Program-made: the position numbers and the translations under genes
Shown here: positions 19,196 to 22,747 of the stretch, in pieces
Layout of the letters: the number at the start of each line of letters is the position of its first letter
Numbering within the stretch: position 1 is the stretch's first letter
Notes under the pieces: generated by a model
What the model was told of the DNA's origin: nothing
The model's database searches: none
Seen by the model: the letters and a program-made list of their open reading frames with translations, nothing else
Source of the DNA: Tieghemiomyces parasiticus
Taxonomy: Eukaryota > Kickxellomycota > Dimargaritomycetes > Dimargaritales > Dimargaritaceae
Assembly: GCA_027575765.1 (NCBI GenBank)
Contig: JANBPT010000793.1
Location: forward strand, 1-22,747
Length of the DNA: 22,747 bases
Direction: 5' to 3'

Positions 19196-19509
19196 CCTGA
19201 CCCACTCCCCGCCCCCCTGGCCGATGTCGCGTGTGACCAGACCGTTCCTACTCTCCCCTATAATTTCCTGTAAAGCACCACACTCCCCGATCTCCTCTTG
19301 TCTAGTGACTTAAATATTAGACAACATAACCATTCTCCGTTTGCGCTCTCTGCGTGGCCTCCTACTCTCCAGCCCACCTGTCCTGACCAAGCCTTTGTAC
19401 GCTTCCTCCAGCGTATCCCGAACTTTGACCCCGTCTAGTGTATCGCTCTTACGCAACGGTCGACTCGTACGTGTGGCGCTGTGACCGACTTTGCTATATA
19501 TAGCGCACG

Positions 19510-20997
19510 ATGGCCACTACTGGGGCTCCCTACCCTATACTCGCCTTCATCGGCGCCCTTTCCAATGATACCTGCCACCTTATCGCCCATTATCTGACCG
19601 CAGCTGAATTGCGCACTTTGGCTGCGACACACCCCATCTTTCGGCGCCAGTTCGGTAGTTTTGGTTTCCGGGAGCTGTCAGTGGTGGATGGTGGCAGCAA
19701 CACCCAGAGCGACCTAGACGATACGATCTGTTGCCCTGTACTAGGGCACCAGTGTGAATTTGGCAACTTTGTTCGGCAGCTCACATGGAAGGCAGCCCCC
19801 TGGTCTGTACCAACGTCATTGACTCCGGTACCTAATAATCCTGGTACTGCCATCACCCAACTGGAGACTCCTTCGTCCCGCCGTTTCACCGCTCTCGTTT
19901 CCATGCTGCCCACGCTGACACACCTCAGTATCCAAGCGCCCACTACGGTTCTCTACGATCTTCTGGACCAGCTTGTTAGAGCTGGTCCCCCACTACTTAC
20001 TGATTTGACACTTACCGATACGTACTGTCGGTCAGGGGCACGGCCTTTAATCACTGCTGCGACGCGGGCAAAGCGCCCGTCGGTTCCCATCGATTCAGAT
20101 GGCAGAGTCAAGCTAGGCTTAGCGGAACCGTCGGCCAGATTCCGTCATTTGACTCGCCTTAACGTCTGTTGCCTCTACCTCTCGGCTAACCAGTGGGCAC
20201 ATCTTGCACATGCCCTACCCAACCTCCAGCGCCTACAAGTAACCGACGGGGGCGGCCAGAACAACCCTCTCGGTTTGGTACTGGACGGAGTGGCCTTCCC
20301 CGACCTCCGCCACCTCGCCTGGCGGGGCCGCTGTCCACTACCTAATGAGACGGTACTCGCCCTGCCCCAGCACTACCCTCACCTGCGCCATCTGACTCTA
20401 GGCCCGTTGCGGGTAGTTCCCCACGCTCTCTTGAGCGTTTGCCACGCTGGGAATCTCCCAAAACTTCGCTCGCTGACCCTCACCGGTGACCAAGTTGCCT
20501 CCGTCTGCCCGCCTCCTCCTCAGCCCACATATCTAGCCAGCACTGTGGTGTCGGCAGACAACCTTGCGCCCCCCTCACCTCCACCCGAGTCCCAGCTCCA
20601 CACTCTTTGCCTCCTCCACCTACCTCTTAGTGACACCGATCTCCCGCAGCTGGCACATCGATTTACACACCTTCGGCACGTGACCTTACGAGACTGTCCC
20701 GCCAACAGTTCTAGTTATCGCCAGTTCCTAGCGCTGGCAAGTAAATTACGGACGCTAACCATCCACACTCGTCGGGTTCAGCTCACGCCCCAAATGTTTC
20801 CCCGGTCTCTGGCGTCTGAGTATTTACAGGCCATCGATATAAATGCTAGCGGGTTCTGCCCCGACTGGCTTTGCCACCTACAAGTCCAGCTACAGGACCT
20901 CAAATCCCTCAGCCTGGGACCTCACGTCCGGCGGGTAGATCGCAAGCGCTGGGCTACCCATTTTCCCCAAGCCCAACTCACCTGGCAAGCCCGGTGA
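19510..20997 (+). CDS. F-box-like, leucine-rich-repeat protein
   Basis: A 495-residue single-exon protein. Residues 17-47 (LSNDTCHLIAHYLTAAELRTLAATHPIFRRQ) have the F-box pattern of alternating Leu and helix breaks that binds Skp1. The remainder carries irregular leucine-rich repeats such as FRHLTRLNVCCL, LPNLQRLQV, FPDLRHLAW, YPHLRHLTLG, LPKLRSLTLTG, THLRHVTLRDC, SKLRTLTIH and LQDLKSLSLG. Such proteins usually serve as substrate receptors in SCF ubiquitin ligases. A Pro-rich loop separates the repeats at about residues 335-360. The start is the first Met before the F-box; the next is around residue 130. A GCTATATATAGC palindrome ends 6 bases before the ATG. The F-box is weak and divergent, so a plain LRR protein is the alternative, and no substrate can be named. 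Confidence 0.75.
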   Translation: MATTGAPYPILAFIGALSNDTCHLIAHYLTAAELRTLAATHPIFRRQFGSFGFRELSVVDGGSNTQSDLDDTICCPVLGHQCEFGNFVRQLTWKAAPWSVPTSLTPVPNNPGTAITQLETPSSRRFTALVSMLPTLTHLSIQAPTTVLYDLLDQLVRAGPPLLTDLTLTDTYCRSGARPLITAATRAKRPSVPIDSDGRVKLGLAEPSARFRHLTRLNVCCLYLSANQWAHLAHALPNLQRLQVTDGGGQNNPLGLVLDGVAFPDLRHLAWRGRCPLPNETVLALPQHYPHLRHLTLGPLRVVPHALLSVCHAGNLPKLRSLTLTGDQVASVCPPPPQPTYLASTVVSADNLAPPSPPPESQLHTLCLLHLPLSDTDLPQLAHRFTHLRHVTLRDCPANSSSYRQFLALASKLRTLTIHTRRVQLTPQMFPRSLASEYLQAIDINASGFCPDWLCHLQVQLQDLKSLSLGPHVRRVDRKRWATHFPQAQLTWQAR

Positions 20998-21840
20998 CCC
21001 CCTCTCCCCTCCTCTTCCCCCCCCCCACTGTCCGCCTCGCACGCCACACACCTCCCGGCTGACCTTCTACATAAAGTGAAACCCTTTGGAAATAGATATA
21101 ATGACATAGCTAAACCACCCGAAAGTTGCAAACCAAGCTGGGGACTGGCGAGTTCCAAAGTACCTGTCGCCCCTACACCTACTCCGATTTTCTTACGAAC
21201 AACCGGTCGGCTGGAGGCGCTGGACTTTATTTTGATGTGATCATAGCAGGGCCTGGGCTGCAGATTCATCTAAATTAGCTGCCTTCGATGAGATTCTCGT
21301 CATTACAGATCCGTTGAACACATGCACGGATCGGGGACTGTGTAGAGAATCCCCTTACAGCAGCGTCAATAGAAATAAATCATCATTGTAGACTATACGC
21401 GCATAAATGCAAAAACATGGGCCTGGAAAAGACCCGGGCTTCCCAGGCCTAGCTTACCAAAATCCCACGGCGTAGAGTTATAGATTGCTAATTTAATGGG
21501 AGCAGGCGGGGTTATACATAATGTGGTGCGTATCGAATGGTTCCTGCTTGCTGTCAGACAGCTCCAAGTAAAATCCGTGAACCGAGATCTGACTCACGGT
21601 GAGGGGTACTGTGAAATACACCGAACTAGTACCCCAACTTGCCCTTAAACCCAGATGTATTGATCGCTGGTAGCAAGAACACATTCTAGAATGGGTCAAT
21701 CCTAGACCGGGGCTCCCGGTGCATGAAAATCGATAATAAGGATCAATGATGTACAATATTCTCTATTGGCACAGCCCATTACCGCTGCCACCGTCGTCCT
21801 CTCTAGATCTGATCGCTAGACGAAAATAATTCGCTGGATT
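20998..21840. other. Intergenic region after the F-box/LRR gene
   Basis: It begins CT-rich with a C10 run (21017-21026), then turns mixed. AATAAA at 21374-21379 could be the poly(A) signal of the gene to the left. A minus-strand frame (21493-21756, 87 codons) has no recognisable domain and no supported partner exon, so no gene is called. Confidence 0.45.
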
Positions 21841-21845
21841 GTCGT

Positions 21846-21855
21846 CCCAATTGGG
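21846..21855. promoter_or_regulatory. CCCAATTGGG palindrome with overlapping CCAAT words
   Basis: A perfect 10-base palindrome containing CCAAT on both strands, 120 bases upstream of the TATA box of the secreted-protein gene. The pirin upstream region has a similar CCAAT dyad. HAP-complex binding is inferred. Confidence 0.35.
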
Positions 21856-21975
21856 TGAGGGGCGATGGCGCCTGGTCTCTACTTTCCCGTCACTCAGATG
21901 GCATGGAAATCGCGTCTCTGTCCGCCGAGGGGGGCTTTGGTGCGGACAGTGCCCAGTAGTAATGTCTTCGCTTCT

Positions 21976-21982
21976 TATATAA
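21976..21982 (+). promoter_or_regulatory. TATA box of the small secreted-protein gene
   Basis: TATATAA followed by a C9 run and CT-rich leader; the ATG lies 101 bases downstream, so the leader would be about 70 bases. No other ATG is seen after the expected start site. Confidence 0.65.
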
Positions 21983-22082
21983 GTCCCCCCCCCGGGTTCC
22001 CCCACAACCTTCCTCCAACATTGACAATTCAACCTCCCAACATCTTCCCCTAATAGACTTTCAGAATCTCAACCCGATCAAG

Positions 22083-22490
22083 ATGAGACCTCTCGCCGCC
22101 ACGCTCCTAGCTCTGGTTACCCTGTACGGTGCAGTTGGATCCGTTAGTTCGCTTACCAGCCGTCGGAGGCTGCCGCCTCGGGTGCAGACCACCTCAACCT
22201 CGCTGGCTGCCACCGCTTCGCCCACAACCCAGTGTCTCGGCGATGTCCACAGGTTCAAAACCTACGGGGTGACCCTCGATGTTTCGTTACCGACCTTTGT
22301 GGCACCGGAGCAAACCTTTATGTATGCACTCACACATTCCGACCTCTGCTACGAGCTAGCCCAGGTAGCCGAATCCCTTCCCAATACCGTATATGTTCGT
22401 GTCGACCCGCTCTACATGAAAAGTTTGGCCCAAATGCCGTTCGCCATTGGTGTGCAGGAGGGATCGTCCGGTGGCGGTACTTTCTTCTAA
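22083..22490 (+). CDS. Small secreted protein of unknown family
   Basis: A 135-residue protein in one exon. Residues 1-23 form a clear signal peptide (MRP, then a Leu/Ala/Val core, then SVSS). A basic SRRR at 26-29 could mark a propeptide cleavage site. The mature part is Ser/Thr-rich at first, then about 80 ordered-looking residues with two cysteines, C51 and C89, that could form one disulfide; it ends with a Gly/Ser-rich tail and FF. No family is recognised. A TATA box and short leader precede it, and AATAAA at 22672-22677 follows the stop by about 180 bases, so it looks like a complete expressed gene. Role could be cell wall, effector or other; nothing in the sequence decides. Confidence 0.75.
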   Translation: MRPLAATLLALVTLYGAVGSVSSLTSRRRLPPRVQTTSTSLAATASPTTQCLGDVHRFKTYGVTLDVSLPTFVAPEQTFMYALTHSDLCYELAQVAESLPNTVYVRVDPLYMKSLAQMPFAIGVQEGSSGGGTFF

Positions 22491-22671
22491 TCTGTCGCTA
22501 CAGCAACTGCATCGAAGCGTAACAACTCTCATGACTGGCGTTAATTTCCCAGCGCTTACACTGGTCGCCATAATCGTTCTCAGTCACCCAGTATCTCGGT
22601 TCCCCTAACACTCTACGTTCATACGTATCCTATTTCTCTTATGACGAAATTGCGTCCAAATCCCAAGATGT

Positions 22672-22677
22672 AATAAA
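22672..22677 (+). terminator. Candidate poly(A) signal
   Basis: AATAAA in an AT-rich stretch about 180 bases after the stop of the small secreted-protein gene. Confidence 0.4.
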
Positions 22678-22725
22678 TAATCCATATTATTTAGCAAAGG
22701 CCTGTAGATTTTGGTAGAAACTAAG

Positions 22726-22743
22726 TATATATATATATATATA
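22726..22743. repeat. TA dinucleotide repeat
   Basis: Uninterrupted TA repeat near the right edge of the window. Confidence 0.9.
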
Positions 22744-22747
22744 GATA

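Larger units (their letters stand above)
17127..19509. other. Gene-poor intergenic region
   Basis: About 2.4 kb between the divergent mge1 and F-box genes, with no supported gene. Open frames are short and unlike the neighbouring proteins in composition. It contains two G11 tracts, an A9 run near 18926, the mge1 promoter dyad and a TATA box for the gene to the right. I found no rRNA or tRNA here: a GGTTCGA match on the minus strand near 18773 has no flanking stem. Confidence 0.5.

Noticed and set aside
18974..19273. 99-codon plus-strand frame upstream of the F-box/LRR gene
   Set aside because: It overlaps the TATAAAA promoter element and has no recognisable features.
21493..21756. 87-codon minus-strand frame whose second half looks somewhat protein-like, as if a last exon
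   Set aside because: No convincing upstream exon on the minus strand; the neighbouring frame at 21763-22032 has no family features.

Overview
This is a nuclear segment of a fungal genome. Four spliced introns with GT-AG borders interrupt or precede the genes. The protein families are fungal: an AP-1/Yap1-type bZIP factor, a Snt2-type BAH/PHD/ELM2/SANT chromatin protein, mitochondrial GrpE and an F-box/LRR protein. Sense-strand leaders are pyrimidine-rich. The divergent, insertion-rich proteins and the spacious intergenic DNA with G/C homopolymers would suit an early-diverging (zoopagomycotan or kickxellomycotan-like) fungus, but that placement is a guess from style and not from a phylogenetic marker.

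Layout from left to right. 1-615: CT-rich leader with one 8-codon uORF. 616-2274 (+): Yap1/Pap1-like bZIP factor. 2848-4187 (-): unrecognised two-exon secreted-protein candidate, convergent with the bZIP gene. 4188-6780: about 2.6 kb with no supported gene, holding TA repeats and poly-G tracts. 7247-13183 (+): Snt2-type protein of 1760 residues, two exons. 13184-14107: promoter region with a CCAAT dyad, two Yap1-type sites, a TATA box and a 5'-UTR intron. 14108-15244 (+): pirin with a hydrophobic N-terminal extension. About 15409-15542 (+): degenerate 5S rRNA-like sequence. 16241-17126 (-): mitochondrial GrpE (Mge1), two exons. 17127-19509: about 2.4 kb with no supported gene. 19510-20997 (+): F-box-like/LRR protein. 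22083-22490 (+): small secreted protein behind a clear TATA box.

A tentative theme is redox control. The window holds a Yap1-like factor (oxidative-stress regulator in other fungi), a Snt2-like protein (in yeast its complex responds to peroxide) and a pirin (a metal-binding cupin proposed as a redox sensor). The region upstream of pirin carries both TTACTAA and TTAGTAA. Mge1 is also reported as an oxidative-stress sensor in yeast. The genes do not form an operon and the link is inference.

The items most worth a second look are the Yap1-like protein with cysteines only at its C terminus, the 5S-derived element, the pirin with a possible signal anchor and a second in-frame start, and the two secreted proteins of unknown family. 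I see no CRISPR array, insertion sequence or intact transposon. I cannot point to a clear new multi-gene system.
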